Position numbers and translations under genes: made by a program. Source: Epiperipatus broadwayi (taxonomy: Eukaryota > Onychophora > Udeonychophora > Euonychophora > Peripatidae). From it: a DNA stretch of 64,000 bases. This document shows positions 39,237 through 52,734 of the stretch, piece by piece (position 1 is the stretch's first letter; every line of letters begins with the position of its first letter). The notes beneath the pieces are model-generated. The model was not told where the DNA came from and did no database searches. It was given only the letters and a program-made list of their open reading frames with translations. Where the stretch lies: the NCBI GenBank assembly GCA_028023455.1, contig JAQFVV010006508.1:393501-457500 (forward strand), in the 5' to 3' direction.

Positions 39237-41423
39237 TATTTTATTGTCTGTATCCAGCACAATGATATGAATATCAAGATGAAGGTCTCTCTTTAAATTT
39301 TTATATTATTGATAATGGGTATAATATTAGTTTTGATATTTATTTATTTTAAATGTCATGTGTTTATTTCCATGCATTTTTGTAATTTTAAGTATGATTT
39401 TAATATATATTTCATGATAAGTTCTATGGGTATTGCAATAATATTTTAAATGCATTATACATGGCCATTTTGAATTTATTTTGATGGTGTGCAAACACTG
39501 AAAATGTTCAGAAACTGATGCATATTTTTATTGTCTAATTTTTATGCCACAATTTTATATTAAACTATATTTTAGCTATGTTTACAGTTTTATTGTTATT
39601 ATGCATCAATTGTTTGTTATTGTTGTTAAGAGTCTGTACCTGTGTCTCTAAATTTTATTATTCATTTTTGTGACATTACACATTGAATGTCTTAGTTAGA
39701 CAAACCCCTTTATCATTTGGTGATTAATTTTAATTTTTCCTGACTAGAGACAAATTCCAGGCACATTATTCCTGTCATGCATGGGTGCTTCCTTGAGTTC
39801 ATTGTTTTTTTAATCAATAATGTTGATTTTTTTTAGTGGTATATCTTATCTAAAGACATGGATAGTGTATTATCATGACATTATTCTGATAATTTTATAT
39901 TTTAGAGGTTCTGTAGAATTCCACCATACCCTCAAGTTTACTCTTTTTCTCTGAGAATTTTTGAGTGGGTGTATTGTACTTGTGTCTAGTTGGCATCTCA
40001 TGATGTTTAATCCAATTGTTAATATTAAATAAAAATTATATATGTGTGGCTGCTTAAAATGGTTTACACATCTTCAACATTCAACACCAGACAAGAATTG
40101 GTAAGCTTATATTTTAGATATGGTATTAAATAATTTTCCCTAGGGATTTTATAAATATAAGATAGCATGTTAAATGGGAGAATTTGCTGAAATTATTGAA
40201 ACCATAGAATGATTTTATTTAGTAGTAAATATCCTTTTTATTATTTCTAAATTGTAATACATAATTTTTCTTTATATTATTTTATTTTATTTTGCATAAT
40301 TATTTTTTATTCTAAATAATAATTTTGTAACCCATCAGTTACAATCAGCTTAAAGCTTAAAATTTGTCACTGAATGTTATTATTTGTAATAAATATTATT
40401 GTTTATTATTACTTTATGCATAGTTTTTTTTTATCACATTTTGCATCTTTTATAATTTCTTGATATTTACAACACAATTATATTTGTTTTTTTATGAAGT
40501 AAGGATGCATGAAAATGAAGAATTTATGACATGAAAGTCACTATACTTAAATTTTATTTCTGATGTTAGGATATCATTAACATGAAGACTATTTTATTTC
40601 ACTAAATATAAAAAAAAATACTTTATTTAATTGATTGATACAAGATCACATTCGTCAATTTTAATTATTCTTGATAGTGTTAGAATATCACACAACATTA
40701 TTCACCATCAGTTAAAATAACAAATCTGCTTTGTTTATTTTAGTAGAAAATTAAAAGCTAACCTATTGGTGTGATATTTTGGTTAGCCATAAAGTCTCCT
40801 TTCTATTCATGATATTATGAATATCATCTTTGTGTGCTATCATTATATTAATTAAGAGTTTTTCATGTTTAATGTTAATTATAAGTTTTATAATTGTTTA
40901 ATTCATTAACATGTCATCTTAAAAATCAGATTATATATTGCTATCAGTATTGTTTTACTAGGATCACATGTTTGCTAAGTTTTCAAGAATTAAAATAATA
41001 GCAATTCTGAGATAATTCTTCATAAATAACCATTAGATTTATTTACTTATAAAATTATTTGAAAAAGAATTAATAGAATTAAATATATTATTTTAAGGAA
41101 GGCCTATTTGGTAATAATAAATAATACATTTGTTAATTTAATGTAGAAATAATATGATTTGGTGTTATTTTGAAGGTGGACTTATGAAAGAAGGTTTGAA
41201 ATAACCTAACACTGTTGGTGTTATATGCTTAAGATATAAACAGTTATTATACTTTTAAAAAAGAGAGTATGATAATTTTCATCTTAATTTGCTGTATATT
41301 TGCATTTATCATATTAATGCTTATTTATTATTTAGCTCTTATTACTATTATTGGAATATATGCATTTTGAGCTAGCTCTCTTGTAATTTTTATGTCTTAA
41401 AACTTATTAGCCTATGAGCTATA
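39237..41423. other. AT-rich interval, nothing identified
   Basis: No recognisable gene, RNA or bounded repeat. Confidence 0.4.
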
Positions 41424-41510
41424 ACAGAGATCAGCAAACTTTTAGTGGTGTTATGCCAAATCTATGCTATAATGTTATTTAGTGTGCCAACATTTTAAAA
41501 TACATAGGAT
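41424..41510 (+). mobile_element. Possible hAT transposon terminal fragment
   Basis: cagagatcagcaaactttta followed by a subterminal tgttatgccaaatc resembles the CAGNGRTCNGCAAACTTTT type of hAT terminal inverted repeat. I could not find the opposite end or an 8-bp duplication, so it may be a solo end or chance. Confidence 0.35.
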
Positions 41511-42800
<1,290 letters not shown>

Positions 42801-42950
42801 ACATTTATTATTTATTATTGTTATTACAATAGTTTTTAAGTAATGAATATTTATTTTAGTTTTTGAATTTAATAGCAGTTGAGGCAGGTTTGAAAGTAAC
42901 CGATAGTACTTCTGCGGATTTAAAGATTGTTTGAATTGTTTATAAACCGT

Positions 42951-44149
42951 TTAAAAATATTATTTCAATTATAATTATATATATATATACATACACAAAC
43001 TAAAATCAGAATATTGTAAGTAAGAACATTTGACTTTAACAGTAATCTTCACATTTTCAGTAAAACTTTTTGAAACTGCTAGTAATTTATTTTTAGACAT
43101 CTAAACTATGTTATTAAGAAGTATTTGTTTGCTTAAAGTTATTTACTTTTATGTAATTACTTTCCAAGTTAGTTCATTAACATTAAAATTAAAGTTAAAA
43201 GCCTCACCATTTTAGTGCTAATCATTGCATAAACTCCAATATATCAAATGATAATTGTTTGCACATTAAGACTATTAGATTTTTTTTCCTAATAATATTA
43301 TTTTTTTTTATTTCGTAATTTATAATGGATTTCTCATTTTCGGTAGTATTAACGGATTTATTTTGATACTGTTAACAGCAATAAAAAATATTAATAATAT
43401 AAATACATTTTTGCCCTGCTTATATTAAAATCACTTTTACATTTAAAAAAAGGTTTCTTTAAATAAATGAAAAAAAAAACAACAACAGTAAGACTAATAA
43501 AAAGAAAATATTCTTTAAGTTAAACTATTTTTTTTATTGATAAAAAAAAGAAACGTTCAATAAAGTAGATAATAATTTTTTTTAAACCTCCTCAGTACTT
43601 TTTTATTGGTTAAAGTGTCAAATAGATCATTAATCTAGAAAAGTTCGTATATTATAATTTCAACTAGAATGCAACTATTTTTTTGTATTTTTTAAAAAAA
43701 AATTGTCCATCTCATTCATGCTTGTCTTTTTTTATGTGATATGTTAAACCATTTTCATCATCTATCATTAAATATTGAATGCATAGAAAAATGTAAACAT
43801 TAGTTTTAAAGGAACTTTTTTCAAGCAAATATATATCTACAGATCAGTTTAAAGGGGAAAATATATATATATATGTTTCAGTTTAAAAGAAAAAAAATAT
43901 AATACAAAACTTATCAAAGAATACCATAATAAGTATTTTCAATAGCTTTTGGGTGAATTATATTGTTATTAAAACATTTACAATAAAATAGGAAACAGAA
44001 AATATATCTCATTAGAGGTTAGAGCACTGATGGACAAGTGACCATGTCACTGCTAAAATGTCTGATGGGGTGATTTTTTTATCTCTTTGTTTTATGGTCT
44101 GTAATTTGTTTGTTTTTTCAAGTATTAAAATTTATCACATTACTATTGT
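42951..44149. other. AT-rich interval, nothing identified
   Basis: Short TA tracts only, near 42978 and 43861. Confidence 0.4.
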
Positions 44150-44395
44150 AAAGATAAGTGCACATTGTGCACCATAATGCATATAGTATAAATGTGGTAC
44201 TTCTTACTTTTGGGAAGCAGGCTTTTGGGAAAAAAAACTATAATTAAACTTACAGTGGCATTCTTTTTCTGATAAACTTTTAAAATATAAGATTGAAGAA
44301 TTGTTCTTTGGGTGGTTTTGGTCTGACCTATGAAAATATTTGCATGGGAGTCGAACAATACATTTAAATTCCCAAATATCGAATTTCAAGGCAAT
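44150..44395 (-). pseudogene. Probable PLE GIY-YIG endonuclease fragment (PLE-E)
   Basis: On the minus strand one frame reads NLNVLFDSHANIFIGQTKTT then QRTILQS. This fits a PLE nuclease start of the VxYLxxC...xxYxGQTKTTLRTRLxxH type, with FIG in place of YIG. A second frame over the same bases (FDIWEFKCI...) is the shadow. GQTKTT is the most characteristic piece. The RT part is absent, and the rest of the domain is too decayed to follow. It stands immediately beside the long trinucleotide arrays. Confidence 0.5.
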
Positions 44396-44496
44396 TGAAT
44401 AATGCAAGCTGTCATTTACAAATAAATGAATTATTATTATCACTTTTATTACTATTATTATCATCATCACATCAATATTATTATTGTTACTACTAC

Positions 44497-44790
<294 letters not shown>

Positions 44791-44799
44791 TAACTTTAT

Positions 44800-45497
44800 G
44801 ACATGTTGAATCAAATTATTTCATTTTTTGGTTAATTTATTCCCGTAGTGAATTTTTTTGTAAGTATTATATGTTAAAATGCATGCAAAATGGTATATTT
44901 TGTTATAATATTTTTTTATGAAAATTCCATGCTAATAGACAGGAAATTCAAAATCACTGCTCTTACAATAGACAAAAGCCCCACCCTGATATGTTCAGCC
45001 TTGTTTCTTGTCATGGCTGTAAAATATTTGGTGTTTTATGACATTGCAGTTTCCAATGATGCAAAAATATGTTTATTGCATATTTATTACGGTTTCAAAT
45101 ATTTTTTTTTAAAATAATTTGTTTATTAGATATTAAGAAATATAAATTATTAATAACTTATTTTTATTTGAAATACTTTATTTTCAAAAATATAATGTTA
45201 TATTAGCAGCCAATATAATTATGGTCAAAAGCAAATTAAAAAAATATATCTTTGACAGTAAAAAATATATGGTATATTTACAGTGAGGAAATATCATAAT
45301 TTAGCAATAAATATTAAAAAAAAACTTATAAAGCATAATTCATTAGATATAAGAGAAATAAATAAATATTCATTCATGTTTTTTAAATATAATGAGAAAC
45401 AATAAAAAAATTGTTGATTTTATAACCTGAAAATAATCTTTCTAGAATGATGATGTGTAACAGGATATTACATCTTTCTTTTGGTTGTGGTCTCATT
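44800..45497. other. AT-rich interval, nothing identified
   Basis: A 75-codon open frame at 44890-45117 has no recognisable domain. Confidence 0.35.
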
Positions 45498-45795
45498 TTT
45501 TTTTAATATTTACAGAAACAAAATGTGAACATTTAAAATTTATTTTAGTAGTAAACAAAAATATATATCAAAGGAAGTCAAATTTGTTTTTTTCTGGTAA
45601 GTAATAATCATTTTATCATATTCCTAGAGACGATGACATCTAAAGTCCTTGTTTTTATTACATCCTCAATTTTTTTAATATTTACAGAAAGAAAATGGGA
45701 ACAGTTAAAATTTATTTCAATAGCAGACAAAACTATCTATCAAATGAAGTTAATTTTTTTTTTCTGAAAAGAAATAATCATTTTATGACATATTT
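45498..45795 (+). repeat. Tandem duplication, period about 176 bp
   Basis: tttttttaatatttacagaa...gaaaatg.gaac..ttaaaattta...agtaataatcattttat occurs at 45498-45620 and again at 45672-45795. The first copy has splice-like borders (tatttacag at the left and ctggtaagt at the right) around about 80 non-coding bases. The second copy has lost the donor-like gt. Confidence 0.75.
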
Positions 45796-46392
45796 TATGA
45801 TGATGTGTGAGACAAAGAAAAATGTCAGAAATGCTGAAATGTAACAGGCATGATGCTGCAATTTGGAATAGTTAAAAACAGTTGTGGCTGTTCCATGGTC
45901 CATAAACACCATGGTGATATAACTTCAGGAAAAATAATTATTACATTTGTGCTTTACAGTCATTAATCACTATGCATAATTATTATATAAATACAAACAA
46001 CCAAACTGTTTTTAATAATTATTATTTTAAGCAATGCTTGATATCCTATTCAAAGATGCTACCAATTATAGCAGTCTGAAAAACATCACATTTGGTGAAT
46101 TTCAAAAAGTTCTGCTTGTATTTGTTTTCTTTTATGAACATACATATATACTGCTATTGTGAAATCTCTTTGCAACAGTTTCAAGAGTTATGTAAGGCAA
46201 ACATGTTTATTTGTTTTTTTTTTTGTTTTAGAGAAAGTAAATTTTTGTTTTCATTTAGAATGAGTAATAAAATAATGTATTGTTCCTTGAAATTAACATT
46301 TATAAATTAACATACACTATTTACTACAGAAAAATATAAAAAAATAATTATTATTTTTTATTTCAGATGCCAAATGTTTATCATGATGAGTG

Positions 46393-46394
<2 letters not shown>
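45796..46394. other. AT-rich interval, nothing identified
   Basis: No recognisable feature; open frames are of random composition. Confidence 0.35.

Positions 46395-46489
<95 letters not shown>
46395..46489. repeat. (TA)n microsatellite forming the RTE LINE 3' end
   Basis: About 94 bp of TA that begins, on the minus strand, four bases after the RTE stop codon. Short 3' tails made of microsatellite are usual for RTE elements. Confidence 0.93.
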
Positions 46490-46491
<2 letters not shown>

Positions 46492-47970
46492 TCAACCATT
46501 ATCAATCCACAGCAGGATGAAGGTCTCTCCAAGTTTAATCCATCTTCTCCGATCTTTAGCTTCTCTTCTCCACAACACCCCTGCACATTTTCTTATTTCA
46601 TCCATCCATCTCACATGTGGCCTCTTTCTGGGACTTTTACAATCTTTTGGAATCCAGTTTAAAATTTCAATTGTCCATCTATTATCATCTCTTCTAGCAA
46701 TATGTCCAGCCCAACTCCATTTCAATCTTTTAATTTTTTCAATAAGGTGAGTAACACATGTTTGTTGTCTTACCCATACATTGCATTTTCAATCTCTTCT
46801 TGTTACTCCCAACATACATCTCTCCATACTCCTTTGAGTGGTCTGAAGTCTCTGTATTGCTCTTCTATTAAGTGTCCAAGTCTCAGATCCATAAGTAAGA
46901 ACTGGTAAAACACATTTGTTAAAAACCATCCTTTTCAAACACATAGGCATATTTCCTTTTAGTATCAAGTTATTTCTACCAAAAGCACTCCAGCCAAGTT
47001 TAATTCTAGGATTAATTTCCTCCATTATGTTTCCATCTGTATTAATAATCTGACCAAGGTATTTGTAACTGTTAACTTCTTCTAATTCTTCATAATCAAT
47101 CTTTATTTTCATATTTTGATCAAATCGATTAAACATTATTTTAGTCTTTTTAACATTTACCTTTAGTCCTACTTTTCTCCTTTCATCTGCTAACTCCTGC
47201 AACATTTCCTGCAGCTCTGAAGCATTATTTGCAAAAACAACTACATCATCTGTGAAATCTAAATGACTTAAATACTCTCCATTTACTTTCACTCCTTTAG
47301 TTTCCCACTTTAATCCACAAAATACTTCTTGCAGCACTGCTGTAAAGAGTTTTGGAGATATGGAGTCACCTTGTCTTACACCTTTCTCAATGTTGATTTT
47401 TCCAGTATCATTATGTAATCTAATTGTTGCTGTTGCATTTTTATAAATATTCTTTAAAATATGACAATATCCTGGATCTATACCTTGATGATCAAATGCT
47501 TTAATCACTGAAGAAATGTGTATAGAATCGAATGCCTTTTCATAATCTACAAATCCAAAACATAATGACAACTCATATTCGTTTGTCCTTTCTATGACTT
47601 CTCTCAATACCTGGATATGATCTACTGTACTAAAACCACTTTTAAATTCAGCTTGTTCTCTTGATTGGTGGAAATCCAAAGTTCTCTGTAGACGAGTTGT
47701 AATTATCTTGGTAAAAATTTTATATAAAACTGATAAAAGGCTGATAGGTCTGTAATTTTTAATATCTTCTTTATCATCTTTTTTAAATATTAATATTATT
47801 ACTGCATTCTTCCAATCTTCCGGTACATCTTTATCATTTATACATTTGGTATATAACTTTGCTAAAATTGTTTCTATTTCTTCACCTGCTTCTTTTAATA
47901 TATCAATTATAATTCCATCATTTCCTGGAGCCTTTCCTTTCTTCATACACTTAAATGCATGTCTCACTGC
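46490..47970 (-). mobile_element. RTE-type LINE, 5'-truncated, (TA)n tail
   Basis: A LINE of the RTE clade on the minus strand. It holds the full RT palm and the characteristic C-terminal region, but the N-terminal endonuclease is missing. Homology stops at 47968-47970, where a run of 13 A (T on the coding strand) begins. Only one inactivating change is visible in about 1.48 kb, so this is the youngest coding element in the window. Confidence 0.93.
46492..47967 (-). pseudogene. RTE reverse transcriptase ORF with a single in-frame TGA
   Basis: The reading runs from 47967 down to the natural stop at 46492-46494 in one frame, 492 codons with one internal stop. Landmarks counted from 47967: GKAPGNDG at residues 11-18, NYRPISLL at 71-78, motif A FVDYEKAFDSI at 139-149, motif B GVRQGDSISP at 196-205, motif C FTDD at 238-241 (both Asp kept; Ala of the usual FADD is Thr), YLGQIINTDG, LTYGSETWTL, GVTRRD, then TGA at 46789-46791. 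The same frame goes on to WAGHIARRDDNRWT and the family ending [13 protein letters not shown]. The family usually has Arg at the stop, so CGA to TGA by CpG decay is the likely event. The first codon is GTG because the true start is lost by truncation. Confidence 0.93.
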
Positions 47971-48090
47971 AAAAAAAAAAAAATGAAATAAATAGTATCA
48001 TTTGACTTACTTTAAATATTATTATTTGTCAAACACCAGATTGTAAAAAACTAAAAAAAAAAAAAATACAATAGATCTTTTATTAATAAT
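47971..48090. other. A-rich junction beyond the RTE truncation point
   Basis: A13 at 47971-47983, then anonymous AT-rich sequence with another A run at about 48053-48067. Confidence 0.6.
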
Positions 48091-48094
48091 TGTT

Positions 48095-48350
48095 ATGAAA
48101 AAGTAAAACGATTGTGTATATAAGTGAAAGATAATGATCTGGACCAACTGATGAGTGCTAGTTTTAGCATGAAATATATATATATTGAATATCATTATTA
48201 TTTTTAGCATGGATGTGTATGCTAGTTTTAGCATGAAATATATATATATTGAATATCATTATTATTTTTAGCATGGATGTGTTGTCATGAATTTGTTGCT
48301 CAAGATGGAATGTATAGATCTAAGAACCATAAAATTTTGAGTTCAAATAC
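48095..48350 (+). repeat. Family S copy with a 64-bp tandem duplication
   Basis: The S core (gatctggaccaactgatgag then tgctagttttagcatgaaat) at about 48136-48175 is followed by a 64-bp unit present twice (48157-48220 and 48221-48282), almost identical. The later part (ttgagttcaaatactttc) matches the S end. Confidence 0.8.
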
Positions 48351-48818
48351 TTTCTAATTACATTAAATTCAGTATAGTCGATATACTTGTATTTCAATAT
48401 TACATATTCAACCTGTATTCAGCCTTCACCCTTTTCTTTATTTAAATCGACATATAAAAATCCTATGTGTGAGTGTTCAGAGTTACTCCAAGTCAACATG
48501 GGTATAACTATAATATTGGCATCAACAAGAGCTTTGAATATTCCATCAACACATTTTCAGTGATTTGGATAACTTAAAACATAAGACTTGGAGGGTGCAG
48601 AAGATTGAAAACTATCCATTAAAATTTGAAGATTTGCTATTTTAATATAAACTGAGCACCAGTATGTAGGAGAAAATGATGTAGACCAATTGGAAAAGAC
48701 TAGTTCATCACAAAATATGAATATTAGAGACCATTTTTCTTTCTCACATATATGTGACCACGTGTATCAGATGTATAAGTTGGAGTGAATAGATGTATAG
48801 AGCATAATAGTGTGAGTT

Positions 48819-48820
<2 letters not shown>
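48351..48820 (+). mobile_element. Family S dispersed repeat, copy 2
   Basis: It is collinear with 38235-38690 in the same orientation, running from gatatacttgtatttcaata to gtgtgagttcaaat and ending exactly at a (TA)n tract. Directly preceded by another S copy, so two S units are in tandem here. Confidence 0.75.

Positions 48821-48865
<45 letters not shown>
48821..48865. repeat. (TA)n microsatellite
   Basis: About 44 bp of TA bordering family S. Confidence 0.93.
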
Positions 48866-48867
<2 letters not shown>

Positions 48868-49202
48868 CAAGAAAAGCAAGTCATATATCATGTGAATTAA
48901 TTTAATAAGTTTGTACTACAAATGTTATATAATGAGCGTGCTAATAGTTTTAACAAGCTTTTCGGAATATTTCTATCCTTAGACCGGTTTGTTACTATTA
49001 AACATTATTGTTTTTTTTATGAACTCATTAAACATTTGTTTTTGTTAGTTTCAGAATTTATGATATTAATACAAAGCAATAAAATTTAAAATCAAGCAAT
49101 TTAAGAGGTTTTCATTTACTTTTACTTTTCTTATTTGCAGATTTAATATTAAAAAATGCTTTAAAAGATTTGTTTACGTGTTTATCATTGTTGCGAATTT
49201 TG
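48866..49202. other. AT-rich interval, nothing identified
   Basis: No recognisable feature. Confidence 0.35.
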
Positions 49203-49316
<114 letters not shown>

Positions 49317-52300
49317 ACAATTCAATTAATCTTTCAGTTGGAATGCAATATTTTTAGACAATTTTTAATAATAAATTGTAAATGCCTTAAAAGGACTTTA
49401 TAAATGATTATTACTTTAAACTTTCTAAAAATCTTATTTTTCTTTCTTTGTATATTAATATTATTTTTTGATTAAGCCCATTAAAACAATGCAATTACTA
49501 ATTAATCAATTTGGTATAATTTGAGAGAGAAATTGCATCTGGAAAATTCTGTAGGGTTAGATATCTTATTTAATGATTCTTATCTGCAGTCAAAGTAGAA
49601 GAGCATACAAAATATGATCTAAAAATGACCACCTCATAATTTTGCCTAGATGGTTGTGTCCAGTGAAGTAATAATTAAAGTGATGAAAATAACAGTAATA
49701 ATTATTAACAAAGTAGTAGGCAGAGGAAGTATTTAAGGTTAATGTTATAAGTTTGTTTTTATATATCCAAGATTATTCTTTGACACAAACTTTTCAAGAT
49801 ATGACTGAAGGAAATGACAGGTCATTAAAGACTTGTCAAAATTTAAGATCAATATTTCTTCTGTTAGGAAAACATGTGTTTCAGAAAAAGATGTTTAATA
49901 CAGCTACATTATAATTCAATATTTTTCTTTAGAAAAACAGATCAGTTATTGAAAGAAAAATAAATGCACCTTGTTTGATTTGCTATAAAATCTAATTTGT
50001 ATATTCTATTCTTGAAATTTTTTCACTGTATAACCAAAAGGCTAATGTTTCTAAAAATGGCTTGCACAATAGTTCCATTGTTTATTTTATTAATGCTTTT
50101 AATACTTTGGTAACATCAGAATTAGAGAGTTTTTAGGAAAGAAAGTATTATTCTTTCAAAGTAGTTCAAATATAGAAATATCACTAAAATAGAAATTTAA
50201 TACTTTATATTCTCATATTAATACAAAGAGTAGATTTAGGGCAAAAGTTATTGGAAATGATAGTTTTGTAGCTGTAAATTTAAATGGTTACTTATTATTG
50301 ATTTTTATACAATTCATGGGTTGAACAACACAACTTCATTTAGGCAGAAAAATTGAAATTATTAACTGTGGATGCATCCATAGTCAGAGAAATGGCATGT
50401 AATAAATAAAAATAAAAATTTATAATAAGATTAAAAAAGTGTATATTATGTGATTCATAAAATTATAAATTATTGTATTGATCATTTACTTAATGAAATC
50501 TATGATTACACTGATAGCCGCATTATAAAGTAGATTGTAATTTCATTATATTCTTAAGAAAACTGATGATCATTCCTTATAAGTATCTACTATATTTGTA
50601 CAGCTAACAAACATTAAAATTGTTAAATTTAAACTGTTAACTTTAGCATATTACTGAAGCATGAAATTCTTTAGTGATTTATGAATACAAGTAAATCTGA
50701 TCTTGATGGCACTGAAAAAAATATGATTGTTTTTTACAATGATTTTAATATCATTAATTTCATTAAAATGAAAAATAAGCAATTTCCATTTGACAATACA
50801 ATAAATTAAATCTGGATCTTAATAATAAAAGTACAGATATGAAGGCAGATGATCAATGAATGATTATTTGTTTTAAAGTAATCTATAGATTAAAGGTTTA
50901 TAAAACATAGATTCACTGAGCATTATCAGTGTAGCTTTCTTAATGTACAGGAAACAATATATAAATATGAGAAATGATAACATAATCTTATGAAATCCAA
51001 AAATGACACTTTTTGACAATGTTTTTTTTAAACAAGTGGAATGATTATGTAATGTTTTTTTTTTTCAAAAACTAATAAAATATGAATTGGCACAATGTTT
51101 TTTCATTGACATACTCATTAAGATTGTTTGTTTGCATTTGAACAAATATATACACTTAGTGAAGTTATAACATATTGTGATATTATACAAATACAAAGGT
51201 TGAAGAACTTGACTAAATATATAATGACTTTTTAAAAAAACTTGGTGAAAATAAGTTAATTTTAAATTTATTACATGTTTTTAGTTTTATATGAGGCAAT
51301 GAATTTATATCATCTGATCTAAGAATGTTTCTATTTTTCCAATTTTCTAAATAAAAGTGATAAACAAGATTGCAATAAAGAATACCGTATATATCATTAT
51401 TATTGACTGTAAATATGACCAAGTAATTAAATAGTTCCACTTATGGGTGAGTATTTTCTAGTGATTTAAAGTGGTGTATAGCATAATAAAAGAATTAGAC
51501 TTTTTTGCTGTTGTCTGGAAAATGCAAGAAAAGTGTTAAAATTAACAATGATTTGGAACATTGCTTTTATTGACTTCAAACTGGTTTGATTGGATTTTTT
51601 TATGTGAATGGATTAATAATAAAAAATTACTTCATTTTACTGGATTTTGTATTTACAACATATTGTTTGATATTTCACTTTTAGCATTTCAAAACATGAT
51701 CTATGAAATGTGTTTAATGTTTTGATTGCAATAAATAAAGAATTTGATTTAATAATTGGTGCTGGATAAATGAAGTTTTTTAACAGCCAGTAAAAAAAAA
51801 AAAAAAACATATTTAAAAAGTTTTATTTGGAAGTTATCAACATGAGAATGGAAAACAATTTAAACACATTGACAGTTTTATAAGTATAAAGTTGGATTTA
51901 TATGAGTGATGTGTCAAAAATCTCCAACATGATGCTTTTTTTTTACTTATTTAAAAAGATAAGTTATTTCAACACAGAGAAATACTTACTTCAATTACTT
52001 TAACTGCATGTATAGTTATTTTATTCACTTTATTGTGTAGTTATAAAGCTTATATTTATTTATCAACAAAATATAATAGCATTAGATAAAAATAGTAATG
52101 TTGCTTTCTAATTTTTAAATACACAATAGCAACATTATAAAAGAAATTAATATGTTTTTCAACCTAGTATATGTAATACAATAGAATGCACTATTGTAAA
52201 ATCACATCTTCATTTCATTGTATTGGATATTTAACAGGAATTGATAATGTAAGAATTTCTGGATTAAAGCTTTTATGATAAATTTCAGCAAATATTTTTA

Positions 52301-52615
52301 TATAGGTAAAAATCCATTTAAATGACAGTGTTAATCATTTACCTTCACGCAATATGACAGATAATTGAAACCATTGGAAAGCTACAAATGCACAAAATGT
52401 TAAATATTTCAAAAAAAATATTTTCTGCTAAAGTGATTAAAACAGCATTCCATAATATCAGATAAATAGAAAAATAGATGCTAGTAATCTATATACAGAT
52501 ATACTTATGTTTTATTGAGAGAGTTGGATCGCCATCATAAGACTCAAATATGGTGGAATTTTTTAATTACTTGTTTTCACTTTTATTTTTCCATTCAAAA
52601 TTTTTAACAAATAAT

Positions 52616-52618
<3 letters not shown>
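49317..52618. other. Long AT-rich interval, nothing identified
   Basis: About 3.3 kb with no recognised gene, RNA or repeat boundary. Open frames (for example 51213-51440) lack any domain. Confidence 0.4.

Positions 52619-52680
<62 letters not shown>
52619..52680. repeat. (TA)n microsatellite
   Basis: About 60 bp of TA directly before the perfect palindrome. Confidence 0.93.
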
Positions 52681-52681
<1 letters not shown>

Positions 52682-52734
52682 CCCGTTACAATATAAATAT
52701 ATATATATATATATATATTTATATTGTAACGGGC
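52681..52734. repeat. Perfect 54-bp palindrome with LTR-like end sequence in both arms
   Basis: gcccgttacaatataaat (52681-52698), a TA core, then its exact complement atttatattgtaacgggc (52717-52734). Each arm holds the TGTAACGGGC end of the adjoining LTR-like block, pointing outward in opposite directions. Confidence 0.93.

Noticed and set aside
46492-46725. Separate small gene downstream of the RTE reverse transcriptase
   Set aside because: It is in the same frame as the RT and is the family's own C-terminus after an in-frame TGA.
46390-46908. Several plus-strand open frames
   Set aside because: They are antisense to the RTE LINE C-terminus.
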